Made by a program: the position numbers and the translations under genes. Positions 14,310-21,187 of a stretch of DNA of 34,857 bases are shown here, one piece after another. The notes beneath the pieces were generated by a model. It was given only the letters and a program-made list of their open reading frames with translations, was not told the origin of the DNA and did no database searches. The stretch spans positions 1 through 34,857 of the IMG/VR virus record IMGVR_UViG_3300002835_000588; one strand, 5' to 3'. Position 1 is the stretch's first letter. Each line of letters begins with the position of its first letter. The stretch is from a virus.

Positions 14310-14473
14310 ATTGCCCACGATGCGGCACTTGGACAGAGGTTCTGGAAACCAGGACTAAGCAGGACAACACCAAGCGACGCAGATACCAGTGCGCAAACCT
14401 GCACCGATTCACAACGATAGAACTGATCAACGAAAAAGTTTCCCCTGAAGTACCCCAAAAAAAGAAGCAGTAA
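14306..14473 (+). CDS. Zinc-ribbon protein (NrdR-like N-terminus)
   Basis: 55 residues assuming a TTG start at 14306, which overlaps the previous stop as TTGA. GTG 14297 is an alternative. The protein begins with NCPRCGTWTEVLETR and continues to RRRYQCANLHRFTT, the CxxC...C-x(2)-H ribbon seen in small phage proteins and at the N-terminus of NrdR-type regulators. The tail is Lys-rich. A DNA- or RNA-binding regulatory role is plausible but unproven. Confidence 0.6.
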   Translation: MNCPRCGTWTEVLETRTKQDNTKRRRYQCANLHRFTTIELINEKVSPEVPQKKKQ

Positions 14474-14503
14474 TTTTTTAAACCCACGACTGGACCCACA
14501 ACT

Positions 14504-14884
14504 ATGAACTTGGATGAACTAGCAACGAAATGGCGAGAAGCCAAACAACGCGAAGAGGCGGCCCGCAATGACCGGGTTGCCATTGAGCAAGAGATCATTG
14601 AAATGCACCCTGCCAAAGAAGAAGGCGCGGTCACAGTGCACACAGCAGGTGGGAACAACATCACCCTCACCGGCAAGTTAGCTTACAAAGTTGACATTGA
14701 GAAACTGACAGCTCTCACGGGTAGCTGGCCAGCAGAGATTCGGCCCCTCAAGACCAAGGTTGAGGCCGATGAAACCAAACTGAAAGCAATTCGCAACGAC
14801 GTCCCCAAGCTCTGGGCCGAGATCGCTGCTGCTGTAGAAACCAAACCCGCGAAAACTGGGGTTGCAATTAAGTTTAAAGAATGA
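14504..14884 (+). CDS. Early protein with helical ends
   Basis: 126 residues. It has an N-terminal charged helix (LATKWREAKQREEAARNDRVAIEQEI), then a small beta segment (AVTVHTAGGNNITLTGKLAYKVD), then a Lys-rich helical end. The layout recurs in phage recombination operons just upstream of Sak4-like genes, and the protein may assist that system. The function is not established. The stop overlaps the next start as ATGA. The Shine-Dalgarno is weak. An ACCCACGAC motif lies 13 bases upstream of the start. Confidence 0.6.
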   Translation: MNLDELATKWREAKQREEAARNDRVAIEQEIIEMHPAKEEGAVTVHTAGGNNITLTGKLAYKVDIEKLTALTGSWPAEIRPLKTKVEADETKLKAIRNDVPKLWAEIAAAVETKPAKTGVAIKFKE

Positions 14885-15183
14885 GCAGCGGTGAACAGCT
14901 GCGCGACCAGGGCATCACGCTGGTCCTCGACAACGCTGCTGACTGGGCCCTGGTGTCACAAGTCAACTTCACCTTCTGGCTTGAGCATGTGGCGCCCACA
15001 GAGTTCAGCATTGAAGACTTCCGCATCTACGCGGCCAAGAACGGCATGCCAGAGCCGCACCACCCCAACGCCTGGGGCGCAATGAGCAAACGCTTTTCTC
15101 ACCTGATCCAGCCAGTTGGCTACACACAGAGCCGGCGCCCCGCTGCTCACTCTCGTTTAACTCGTACTTATAGAAGGGCCTGA
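14881..15183 (+). CDS. Small early protein with winged-helix-like pattern
   Basis: 100 residues coupled to the previous gene by ATGA. Central helices (WLEHVAPTEFSIEDFRIYAAKNG) and a conserved-looking HHPNAWGAMSKRF segment followed by a basic tail (QSRRPAAHSRLTRTYRRA) suggest a small DNA-binding or winged-helix fold. Similar proteins occur beside phage recombinases. No catalytic residues can be named. Confidence 0.55.
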   Translation: MSSGEQLRDQGITLVLDNAADWALVSQVNFTFWLEHVAPTEFSIEDFRIYAAKNGMPEPHHPNAWGAMSKRFSHLIQPVGYTQSRRPAAHSRLTRTYRRA

Positions 15184-15185
15184 TC

Positions 15186-15929
15186 ATGGCATTCGATCTC
15201 TCATCCATTTCGCGCACCAAGCGCATGCGCGCTCCCAAAATTGTCATTGCCGGCCCAGGCAAAATTGGCAAGACAACCTTTGCTTCCCAGGCGCCAAACG
15301 CTGTCGGCATCTTGACTGAGGACGGCGCTGACGCGGTCGATGCTTCGGCCTTTCCGTTGTGTTCTTCGCTATCCGATGTTTATGCCGCAATAGGAACGCT
15401 GCTCAAAGACAAGCACGACTTTGAGTCTGTGTTCCTAGATTCCCTCGACTGGCTTGAGCCATTGCTGCACCAGCATGTTTGCGAGGCCAACAAGTGGGCA
15501 TCGATCGAGGCGCCTGGTTACGGCAAGGGCTACATCGCTGCAGCTGAAGAGTGGCGCACGTTGCTCTCAGGCCTGGAGGCTCTTCGCGCCCAACGCAACA
15601 TGGCCATCATCTTGATCGCGCACGACAAGATCAAGCGCTTTGAGTCTCCCCTGCATGAGGGCTACGACCAATACACATTGAAGTTGCACGACCGCGCTGG
15701 CGCTCTTGTCCAGGAGTGGGCAGACGTCATTGGCTGGGCCAACTACCGCGTCGTGACTACGCAGTCCGATGCCGGCTACGGCAACAAAGAAACAAAGGCC
15801 CGCACCACGGGCGAACGAATCCTTCACGTCGAACCGCACCCCGCTCATATGGGTGGGAACCGTTTCGGTTTGAAGAATATGCCTCTCAGCTGGGAGTCAT
15901 TTGCTGCCGCACTTGCGGCCAACAACTAA
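15186..15929 (+). CDS. Sak4-like recombinase ATPase (AAA_24)
   Basis: 247 residues. Walker A is GPGKIGKT at 23-30. The Walker B-like segment FESVFLDSLDWL lies near 79-90, and a RecA-like MAIILIAHDKIKRFE strand follows, the arrangement of the phage AAA_24 family that includes the Sak4 single-strand annealing/recombinase proteins. It would promote pairing of phage DNA ends during replication and repair. Downstream DUF669 and a PD-(D/E)XK nuclease complete the recombination module commonly found with Sak4. No separate Redβ or Erf-type gene is present. Confidence 0.8.
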   Translation: MAFDLSSISRTKRMRAPKIVIAGPGKIGKTTFASQAPNAVGILTEDGADAVDASAFPLCSSLSDVYAAIGTLLKDKHDFESVFLDSLDWLEPLLHQHVCEANKWASIEAPGYGKGYIAAAEEWRTLLSGLEALRAQRNMAIILIAHDKIKRFESPLHEGYDQYTLKLHDRAGALVQEWADVIGWANYRVVTTQSDAGYGNKETKARTTGERILHVEPHPAHMGGNRFGLKNMPLSWESFAAALAANN

Positions 15930-15951
15930 GCCATCAACCAGGAGAAACCAC

Positions 15952-16419
15952 ATGGCCTTATTTAACTTCAACGCTGCCACAGTCGAACCAATGCAAGCGC
16001 GCTCATTTGAGCCGCTGCCCAAAGGCGACTACGAAATGATGATCGTCAAATCAGATGTCAAGCCTACGCAGGCCGGAACTGGTCACTACATCGAGCTGGA
16101 GATGCACGTCCTGAACGGTGAGCACTCTGGCCGCCGTCACTGGGAGCGCTTAAATGTGGACAACCCAAACAAGACAGCGCAAGACATCGCCAACGCGGCC
16201 CTGGCCTCTCTTTGCTATGCCATCGGCATCGAAGACATGACCGAGACAGAGCAGCTGCATGACCAGCCGTTTGTTGCGCATGTGGAGATCGACAAGAAAG
16301 ATCCAACACGCAACCGCGTCATGGGTTATGCCACCGCAGGCGCGCCAGCACCTAAAGCAGCAGCGTTAGCACCACGTCCCGCAGCTGCAGCTGGACTTGC
16401 TAAGAAACCCTGGGCTTAA
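15952..16419 (+). CDS. DUF669 protein, probable ssDNA-binding partner
   Basis: 155 residues from the ATG at 15952, which has AGGAG 7 bases upstream. The DUF669 pattern is clear: FEPLPKGDYEMMIVKSDVK, HYIELEMHVLNGEHSGRRHW and a DQPFVAHVEIDKKD segment. The Ala/Pro-rich basic tail ends KKPWA. DUF669 proteins lie beside Sak4-type recombinases and are thought to bind single-stranded DNA. That role is family knowledge plus context, not visible in a motif. Confidence 0.8.
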   Translation: MALFNFNAATVEPMQARSFEPLPKGDYEMMIVKSDVKPTQAGTGHYIELEMHVLNGEHSGRRHWERLNVDNPNKTAQDIANAALASLCYAIGIEDMTETEQLHDQPFVAHVEIDKKDPTRNRVMGYATAGAPAPKAAALAPRPAAAAGLAKKPWA

Positions 16420-16421
16420 TC

Positions 16422-17606
16422 ATGGCGCGAGTGCCCGAGTCACAGCACACAACGGCCACCGCCATCGTGCGGTGGTACGAGAGCAAGCCACAAGAGCACC
16501 GCCCTCACATGGGCGCGTCTCTGATTGGCCACCAATGCAATCGCTACATATGGCTGACATGGCGCTGGGCGCTGAAGCCTGAATTTTCAGGCCGCATGCT
16601 GCGTTTGTTCAGCACCGGCCAGCGCGAGGAATCACGCCTGGTCGAAGAGCTGCGCGGGATTGGCGCGACTGTGTGGGAACGTGATCCAGACACTGGTGAT
16701 CAGTTCCGCGTGTCGGCCTGCAATGGCCACTTCGGTGGCTCACTCGACGGCGTTGGCAAAGGTCTGCCAGAGGCGCCAAAGTCACCCTGCGTGCTCGAGT
16801 TCAAGACACACAACGACAAGTCATTCAATGACCTGTGCAGCAAGAAAGTACAAGGCGCAAAGCCTCAGCACTACGACCAGATGACGGTCTACATGGGGCT
16901 GATGGAGATCGATCGCGCCATGTACATGGGCGTGAACAAAAACAACGACGACGTCTATTGCGAGTGGGTTCACTTTGACAAGGACCACTTTGCAGTGCTG
17001 ATGGATCGCGCACAGCACCTGATCGAGCAGACAGCATCACCAGAGCCACTAAGCCGCGACCCAAGCTACTACATCTGCAAGATGTGCAGCTTTCACAAAC
17101 ACTGCCACGGCGGCATGGCTGCCGAGATGAACTGCCGCACATGCTGTCATTCATCACCTGTTGAGAACGCGGCGTGGCAATGCGTGAAGTTCAGAAAACA
17201 GCTGACTGACAAAGCGCAGCGCGCAGGCTGTGAGGCTCACCTGATGATCCCGTCGCTGATTCCCTACGCGGAAGCCATCGACGGCGGCGAGTCATGGATT
17301 GCCTACAAGCACCGCGAGACTGGTGCGACGTTTGTGAATGGCCAGGAGACGATTCAAGAGTACGGCCAGAGCTTCTCAAGCAAAGAGCTGCAATTGTGTC
17401 CAGGCACATTGATCTCTGAAGTGGCCGCGCTCAAGGAACAGTTTCCAGGCAGCACGGTTGCGAGCGGCAGCTTGACCATATTTGACGATCTGGCCACGCA
17501 CCCTGATGACATCCCAGTCAAGAAGGACAACCCGACCAAGGCAGAAGCCAGACGCAAAACAAGCGCCGCAGTTGAGGCAATGAAACGTTTCGGAGAGACG
17601 CGATGA
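16422..17606 (+). CDS. PD-(D/E)XK exonuclease, Cas4/RecB-like
   Basis: 394 residues, starting 2 bases after DUF669. The nuclease core is GGSLDGVGKG with Asp109, then VLEFKTH with Glu126-x-Lys128, and a downstream QHYDQMTVYMGL helix (QxxxY). Cys39 together with a CKMCSFHKHC cluster resembles the four-Cys iron-sulfur arrangement of Cas4/AddB-type nucleases. A further Cys-rich stretch, CRTCCHSSP, may be a second metal site. It would resect DNA ends for the adjacent Sak4-like recombinase. The C-terminal 130 residues have no motif I can assign. Confidence 0.8.
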   Translation: MARVPESQHTTATAIVRWYESKPQEHRPHMGASLIGHQCNRYIWLTWRWALKPEFSGRMLRLFSTGQREESRLVEELRGIGATVWERDPDTGDQFRVSACNGHFGGSLDGVGKGLPEAPKSPCVLEFKTHNDKSFNDLCSKKVQGAKPQHYDQMTVYMGLMEIDRAMYMGVNKNNDDVYCEWVHFDKDHFAVLMDRAQHLIEQTASPEPLSRDPSYYICKMCSFHKHCHGGMAAEMNCRTCCHSSPVENAAWQCVKFRKQLTDKAQRAGCEAHLMIPSLIPYAEAIDGGESWIAYKHRETGATFVNGQETIQEYGQSFSSKELQLCPGTLISEVAALKEQFPGSTVASGSLTIFDDLATHPDDIPVKKDNPTKAEARRKTSAAVEAMKRFGETR

Positions 17607-17716
17607 TCAAGAATGTTTGCATTTATGTGAGCCTGTGGTGCGCGAGCCTAGTCATCATTGGCTTGATTGCGAAGGCCACTTACTACGTCTTCATGTTGGG
17701 GTGGAACGCGCTGTGA
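17603..17716 (+). CDS. Small single-span membrane protein
   Basis: 37 residues. The start overlaps the nuclease stop as ATGA and the stop overlaps the next GTG as GTGA. One hydrophobic helix covers most of it (VSLWCASLVIIGLIAKA). The strict double overlap is the main reason to believe it is translated. Its function is unknown. Confidence 0.5.
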   Translation: MIKNVCIYVSLWCASLVIIGLIAKATYYVFMLGWNAL

Positions 17717-18213
17717 CCATCATCGACATGATCAAAGAACGCACGGTTGAAGTGGGCGATTGCTGGGAGTGGCAAGGAGCTTTGCAGGCGTGTGGAACAA
17801 CACCCACGATTCGTCACAAGCAGCGGACCATGTCTGTGCGTCGATTGATCATGGAGGTGCAGGGCTATTCGCTTGAAAGCAAAGTTGCCACATGCACATG
17901 CGGCAATCACTTGTGCGTCAATCCTGAGCATGTGGAAATCATTACCAGGAAGAAACTCACAAAGCGAGTCGCATCACAAATCAGGCGCTCAGTCAGCGTG
18001 ATTCGCATGGCCAAGATTTCATCAGTGGCGCGTCAACACGCGAAGCTCAACGAGCAGCTGGCTGAAGAGATCAGGCAGGCCGAGGGCACACAGCGCGAGA
18101 TCGCCAAACGCTTTGGCGTGAGCCAGGCAACAGTCAGCGTAATTAAGCGCGGCAAGACCTGGCGCGACTACAACAACCCTTTCGCTCAGCTTATTGGAGC
18201 AAGTAACAAATGA
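17713..18213 (+). CDS. HNH endonuclease with C-terminal HTH
   Basis: 166 residues from the GTG at 17713 (GTGA overlap). A 198-residue frame with an upstream ATG would overlap the small membrane gene. The N-terminal half has GDCWEWQGA and a Cys/His-rich CTCGNHLCVNPEHVEI, the pattern of phage HNH nucleases of homing type. The C-terminus holds a resolvase-like HTH (TQREIAKRFGVSQATVSVIKRG) for target recognition. It sits between nuclease and resolvase genes and may be a mobile insertion or a functional part of the DNA-processing operon. Confidence 0.75.
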   Translation: MTIIDMIKERTVEVGDCWEWQGALQACGTTPTIRHKQRTMSVRRLIMEVQGYSLESKVATCTCGNHLCVNPEHVEIITRKKLTKRVASQIRRSVSVIRMAKISSVARQHAKLNEQLAEEIRQAEGTQREIAKRFGVSQATVSVIKRGKTWRDYNNPFAQLIGASNK

Positions 18214-18686
18214 ATTTTTTAATCGGTATTGATCCAGGCGCGTCCGGCGCCGTTGCGATCCTGGAGAAGAGCGGAAAGCTGGTTCATGTCTTTGACATGC
18301 CATCAGTCGAAGTCATGGCAGGTGGCAAAGCCAAAAAACGCGTGAGCCCTGAGATGCTGGCTGCCGAGCTCAAGCTCTACGCCGACCAGGGCGCCACAGC
18401 TGTGGTCGAGCAAGTGGGCGCGATGCCTGGCCAGGGCGTGAGCTCCATGTTTGCCTTTGGTGAATCGTTTGGCTTGGCCAAGGGAGTCCTGGCCGGCCTG
18501 GGCATCCCGACCAGCACGGTGACGCCTGGTAAGTGGAAAAAAGCAATGGGAGTCAACGCAGGCAAAGACGGCAGTCGGGCCAAGGCAGCGCAGCTGTGGC
18601 CTACCCAGGCGGGCGAGTTCAAGCGCGTCAAGGACGATGGCCGCGCCGAGGCAGCGCTAATTGCCGAATGGAGCCGTCTTAACTGA
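18210..18686 (+). CDS. RuvC-like Holliday junction resolvase
   Basis: 158 residues overlapping the HNH stop as ATGA. The RNase H-fold motifs are in order: IGIDPGASGA with Asp8, VVEQV with Glu67, and a C-terminal DDGRAEAALIAEW with Asp142/Asp143 and Glu147. Length fits RuvC. It would resolve branched replication and recombination DNA before packaging, completing the Sak4/DUF669/nuclease set. It is the last gene of the operon before the integrase promoter. Confidence 0.85.
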   Translation: MNFLIGIDPGASGAVAILEKSGKLVHVFDMPSVEVMAGGKAKKRVSPEMLAAELKLYADQGATAVVEQVGAMPGQGVSSMFAFGESFGLAKGVLAGLGIPTSTVTPGKWKKAMGVNAGKDGSRAKAAQLWPTQAGEFKRVKDDGRAEAALIAEWSRLN

Positions 18687-18692
18687 CACATG

Positions 18693-18721
18693 TTGACATT
18701 TCCGATGATAGTTGAGACAAT
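18693..18721 (+). promoter_or_regulatory. Integrase promoter
   Basis: A perfect TTGACA (18693-18698) is followed after 17 bases by GACAAT (18716-18721, 4 of 6 to consensus), with AAGGAG and the integrase ATG 30 bases further on. This implies integrase transcription independent of the recombination operon. Confidence 0.65.
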
Positions 18722-18750
18722 CTCATCATCAAATTAAGGAGTCCCAAAAA

Positions 18751-19707
18751 ATGGCACTTATTCTCAGAGGCGACAACTATTGGATGGACGTCCAGATCAA
18801 TGGCAAGCGTTTGCGTGAATCACTCAAGACCGGCGACAAGAAGCTGGCCCAGCAGCTGCACGACATGCGCAAGGCTGAGCTCTGGCGCGAGGGGGTCTTG
18901 AAGGAGAAGCCCAAGAAGACATTCAAGGAGGCCTGCGCACGTTGGTTGGTCGAGCGCGCACATAAGCGTTCACTGCCTGATGACGAGCTCAAGATCAAGT
19001 TTCTCCTCCCAAAGATAGGCACTGTGCTGCTGTCTGAGCTCACTCGAGACAAGATCGAGAGCGTGCTGCCCAAGGAGGTTGCAGGCGCCACCAGGAACCG
19101 CTACCGCGCCCTGATTCGGGCCATGCTGCGTGCTGCTGAGCGTGAGTGGGACTGGCTTGACCGCGCTCCTATCCTCAGAACAGAGGCAGAACCAAAGCGC
19201 CGCGTCGCATATCTGACACGCGAGCAGGCCGAGGTTTTGATCGCTTGTCTCCCGGAAAAGTATCGGATGCCAGTCCGTTTCGCTTTACTCACCGGGTTGA
19301 GAAGATCGAATGTTTTTGGCTTGACCTGGGAGGCTGTGGACCTGGACAACAGCATGGTGCATGTGGCCGCGGAAGACGCCAAAGCTGGCCAGCGCATCTT
19401 GGTCCCGCTCAACAAGTCGGCCAAGGCACTGCTGGAATCCTTCCCTGAGCCCCGCAAAGGGCGCGTGTGGGGCGATATGGACCGCGTCTGGGCCAACACC
19501 TGGACAGGCGCCTGCAAGCGCGCTGGCGTGCCTGGCTTTCGCTTCCATGATCTGCGCCACACCTGGGCGTCCTGGCACGCGATGGCCGGCACTCCCCTGT
19601 CGGTGCTCCAGGAGCTGGGTGGCTGGCATTCCCATGAGATGGTGCAGCGCTACGCCCACCTGTCGCCAGAGCACCTGGCGAATGCGGCTGAGCGCGTTAA
19701 CTTCTGA
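18751..19707 (+). CDS. int: Tyrosine recombinase / integrase
   Basis: 318 residues from the ATG at 18751, preceded by AAGGAG. It has an N-terminal arm-binding-like beta segment, a SAM-like core-binding domain (about 55-140) and a catalytic domain with Arg184 (LLTGLRRSN), Lys211, HDLRH with His266 and Arg269, His293 (GGWHS) and the nucleophile Tyr301 (VQRYAHL). It ends 6 bases from a tRNA-His gene and 163 bases from a tRNA-His 3' fragment, the expected int-attP arrangement. It inserts the phage into the 3' end of the host tRNA-His gene. No excisionase is recognised. Confidence 0.95.
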   Translation: MALILRGDNYWMDVQINGKRLRESLKTGDKKLAQQLHDMRKAELWREGVLKEKPKKTFKEACARWLVERAHKRSLPDDELKIKFLLPKIGTVLLSELTRDKIESVLPKEVAGATRNRYRALIRAMLRAAEREWDWLDRAPILRTEAEPKRRVAYLTREQAEVLIACLPEKYRMPVRFALLTGLRRSNVFGLTWEAVDLDNSMVHVAAEDAKAGQRILVPLNKSAKALLESFPEPRKGRVWGDMDRVWANTWTGACKRAGVPGFRFHDLRHTWASWHAMAGTPLSVLQELGGWHSHEMVQRYAHLSPEHLANAAERVNF

Positions 19708-19713
19708 GGGGGC

Positions 19714-19790
19714 TGGGGTGGCCGATGGGACTCGAACCCACGACCGCTGGAATCACAATCCAGAGCTCTACCAGCTGAGCTACGGCCACC
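19714..19790 (-). tRNA. tRNA-His (GTG), complete, CCA encoded
   Basis: The minus strand folds into a full cloverleaf. The acceptor stem GTGGCCG/CGGCCAC carries the extra 5' G typical of tRNA-His opposite C73, and an encoded CCA follows. The D arm is GCTC/GAGC, the anticodon stem CTGGA/TCCAG has loop TTGTGAT with anticodon GTG, and the T loop is TTCGAAT. All stems are intact, so it should be functional. It is convergent with int. It differs from the nearby attP fragment at several positions, so it is not simply a duplicate of that core. Confidence 0.92.
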
Positions 19791-19808
19791 ACTGCTTTGA
19801 ATCTACGA

Positions 19809-19823
19809 CACAAAAATGTCACA
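19809..19823. repeat. 15-bp direct repeat, left (candidate integrase arm site)
   Basis: CACAAAAATGTCACA is repeated exactly at 19992-20006. The two copies lie on either side of the tRNA-His fragment that forms the att core, 47 bases and 72 bases away. Paired direct repeats flanking an att core beside int are typical of arm-type integrase binding sites. That role is inferred. Confidence 0.6.
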
Positions 19824-19870
19824 ACAACTCAAAAATCAAAACAGAGAAACGCCGAAAGCCTTGATTCTAT

Positions 19871-19919
19871 TGGGGTGGCTGATGGGGCTCGAACCCACGA
19901 CAACAGGAATCACAATCTG
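19871..19919 (-). other. attP: attP core: 3' fragment of a tRNA-His gene
   Basis: 49 bases match the 3' two thirds of a tRNA-His gene on the minus strand: GATTGTGATTCC around the anticodon, the T arm GTGGGTTCGAGCCCCAT, and CAGCCACCCCA including CCA. The upstream half of the tRNA is missing. This is the standard form of an attP that rebuilds the host tRNA gene upon integration. The sequence looks like betaproteobacterial tRNA-His, the main basis for the host guess. Confidence 0.85.
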
Positions 19920-19927
19920 AAAATAGC

Positions 19928-19952
19928 AAAAAAAGCCCCCAGTTACGGGGGC
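19928..19952 (-). terminator. Terminator of the late/lysis transcript (possibly bidirectional)
   Basis: GCCCCC (19935-19940) pairs with GGGGGC (19947-19952) across a 6-base loop. On the minus strand the stem is followed by seven T residues (19934-19928). It lies 55 bases beyond the endolysin stop and inside the attP region, ending the long minus-strand transcript before it reaches the att core and integrase. Confidence 0.85.
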
Positions 19953-19991
19953 AAAGGTGCAGATGGCAACTGCTCTGTCACAAACTAATGG

Positions 19992-20006
19992 CACAAAAAT
20001 GTCACA
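19992..20006. repeat. 15-bp direct repeat, right (candidate integrase arm site)
   Basis: This is an exact second copy of CACAAAAATGTCACA (19809-19823), next to the endolysin stop. Together the two copies bracket the att core and the terminator. The rest of the 300-base gap 19708-20007 holds only the tRNA, the core, the terminator and these repeats. I see no gene in it. Confidence 0.6.
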
Positions 20007-20007
20007 T

Positions 20008-20535
20008 TTATTCTTCCTCGGTTTCCATCGAGCTGAGGAACAAGGCCTTCTCAGCCTTGCGCCGTTTGACCAGGCCCGGCAATTCTTTGCCGCCTCCCCT
20101 AGTCCACTGCATAAAAGCCTCCGCGGCGCCCTCCCAGTCCTGGCGCCCGATCTTCATCCGAATAGTGGAACGCTGAAAGTTTCCCAGCCCGGCATTGAAC
20201 GCAAAGCTGGTACACGCGTCGAAAGCGCCTTGATTGCCAAGTAGATTGGGAGCAAGTCGTAAAACGCCACGCTCAAAACTAGCGACGTCACTTGCGAATA
20301 GCGCATCGATCTCCTGTTGACTCCAAACACGGTTGTCCTCCGGTCTCAGTGGGTATTCCTTGCGGATCACGGGGCTGTGGATCTCCTTCACCCGCATGAT
20401 TGGCAGTCTGATCTGCTCCTGGTAGAGCACATGCCCCCAGCCGATCGTCCAGATGTGCGCGGGGCATAGGTAGGGCCGGTTTCTGCAGCCCTCGTACTGG
20501 TGCATGAGATCTGCACCGGCCTTGCTCAACTTCAC
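20008..20535 (-). CDS. Endolysin, T4/P22-type lysozyme (GH24)
   Basis: 175 residues. The catalytic triad spacing of GH24 lysozymes is present: Glu15, Cys24 in the place often held by Asp or Cys, and Thr30 within CPAHIWTIGWGH. A CTSFAFNAGLGNFQRST segment and a basic LPGLVKRRKAEKALF end complete the family pattern. It cleaves peptidoglycan glycan strands. No signal or SAR helix is visible, so release should depend on the holin encoded upstream, whose stop overlaps this start. The acidic MSxETEEE-like tail is unremarkable. Confidence 0.88.
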   Translation of the reverse strand: MKLSKAGADLMHQYEGCRNRPYLCPAHIWTIGWGHVLYQEQIRLPIMRVKEIHSPVIRKEYPLRPEDNRVWSQQEIDALFASDVASFERGVLRLAPNLLGNQGAFDACTSFAFNAGLGNFQRSTIRMKIGRQDWEGAAEAFMQWTRGGGKELPGLVKRRKAEKALFLSSMETEEE

Positions 20536-21035
20536 TTCTTGCTCCAGCTGCGTGAGCCAAACCAGAAGCCGATGATCCCGCCTAGCATGGCCATCTCGTC
20601 AGAGCTGAAGATGATGTCTGACAGGCGAATCAAGTCGTCCATGTTGATGACTAGGCCAGGGTGCTGGTAGACGTAGAAAGCGATCCATGCGTTGATCGCG
20701 CAAAGCTCAAGCACGAAGATGTAGGTCACGACTGGCCGCACAGTGCCCACAAAATTGACGACCCAGGTGCTGGCTCGCTCCAGAACCTTCTTGTCGTGGT
20801 CATACGCGGCCACAGTCATTTGCGCGTCAGTCTGCATGGCGATCTGATCGGTGCGGATCTCCTCGACCCTCTGCTGCGCCGCAAAGCCCTTGGCCGCCAA
20901 CTCGAGCTCGCGCTCTGTCTGGACCCTGGCCAGCGCCAGCTCATGCTTCTGGTCAGCTTTGTTCTGGAAGTAGTCCAGCAGCTTGGGCAGGCCAGAGATC
21001 AGCAGGCCGCCGAGGGTTGAAAACAGAGAAAGCAT
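20532..21035 (-). CDS. Holin, GTA_holin_3TM-like
   Basis: 167 residues. It has an N-terminal hydrophobic segment (LFSTLGGLLISGLPKLL), then a charged helix rich in Glu, Gln and Arg (residues 25-85). Two further hydrophobic segments follow (VRPVVTYIFVLELCAINAWIAFYVY and MAMLGGIIGFWFGSRSW), and the C-terminus FWFGSRSWSKK is typical of the three-TM holin family found with gene-transfer agents and phages. It should permeabilise the inner membrane for the cytosolic lysozyme encoded next, with which it overlaps by four bases. Confidence 0.8.
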   Translation of the reverse strand: MLSLFSTLGGLLISGLPKLLDYFQNKADQKHELALARVQTERELELAAKGFAAQQRVEEIRTDQIAMQTDAQMTVAAYDHDKKVLERASTWVVNFVGTVRPVVTYIFVLELCAINAWIAFYVYQHPGLVINMDDLIRLSDIIFSSDEMAMLGGIIGFWFGSRSWSKK

Positions 21036-21037
21036 TT

Positions 21038-21187
21038 TTAAAGTCCAATCTTTTCAAGCAGTAAATTCACGATCTTGTTTGATAGGTCGTCAGGCAAAAA
21101 CCTCAAGAAGCCCAAAAACCACCAGGCCGCGCAGCCGTAACAAACGACTTTGCAGAACAGGTTGAATTGCTTTTGGTACTCATTCAT
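21038..21187 (-). CDS. Small membrane-associated protein before the holin
   Basis: 49 residues, starting by ATGA overlap with the previous stop and ending 2 bases before the holin start. It has a short hydrophobic segment AAWWFLGFLRFLP and two Cys in VVCYGCA, flanked by charged ends. It could be an accessory or antiholin-like protein given its position. No family is recognised. Confidence 0.55.
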   Translation of the reverse strand: MNEYQKQFNLFCKVVCYGCAAWWFLGFLRFLPDDLSNKIVNLLLEKIGL

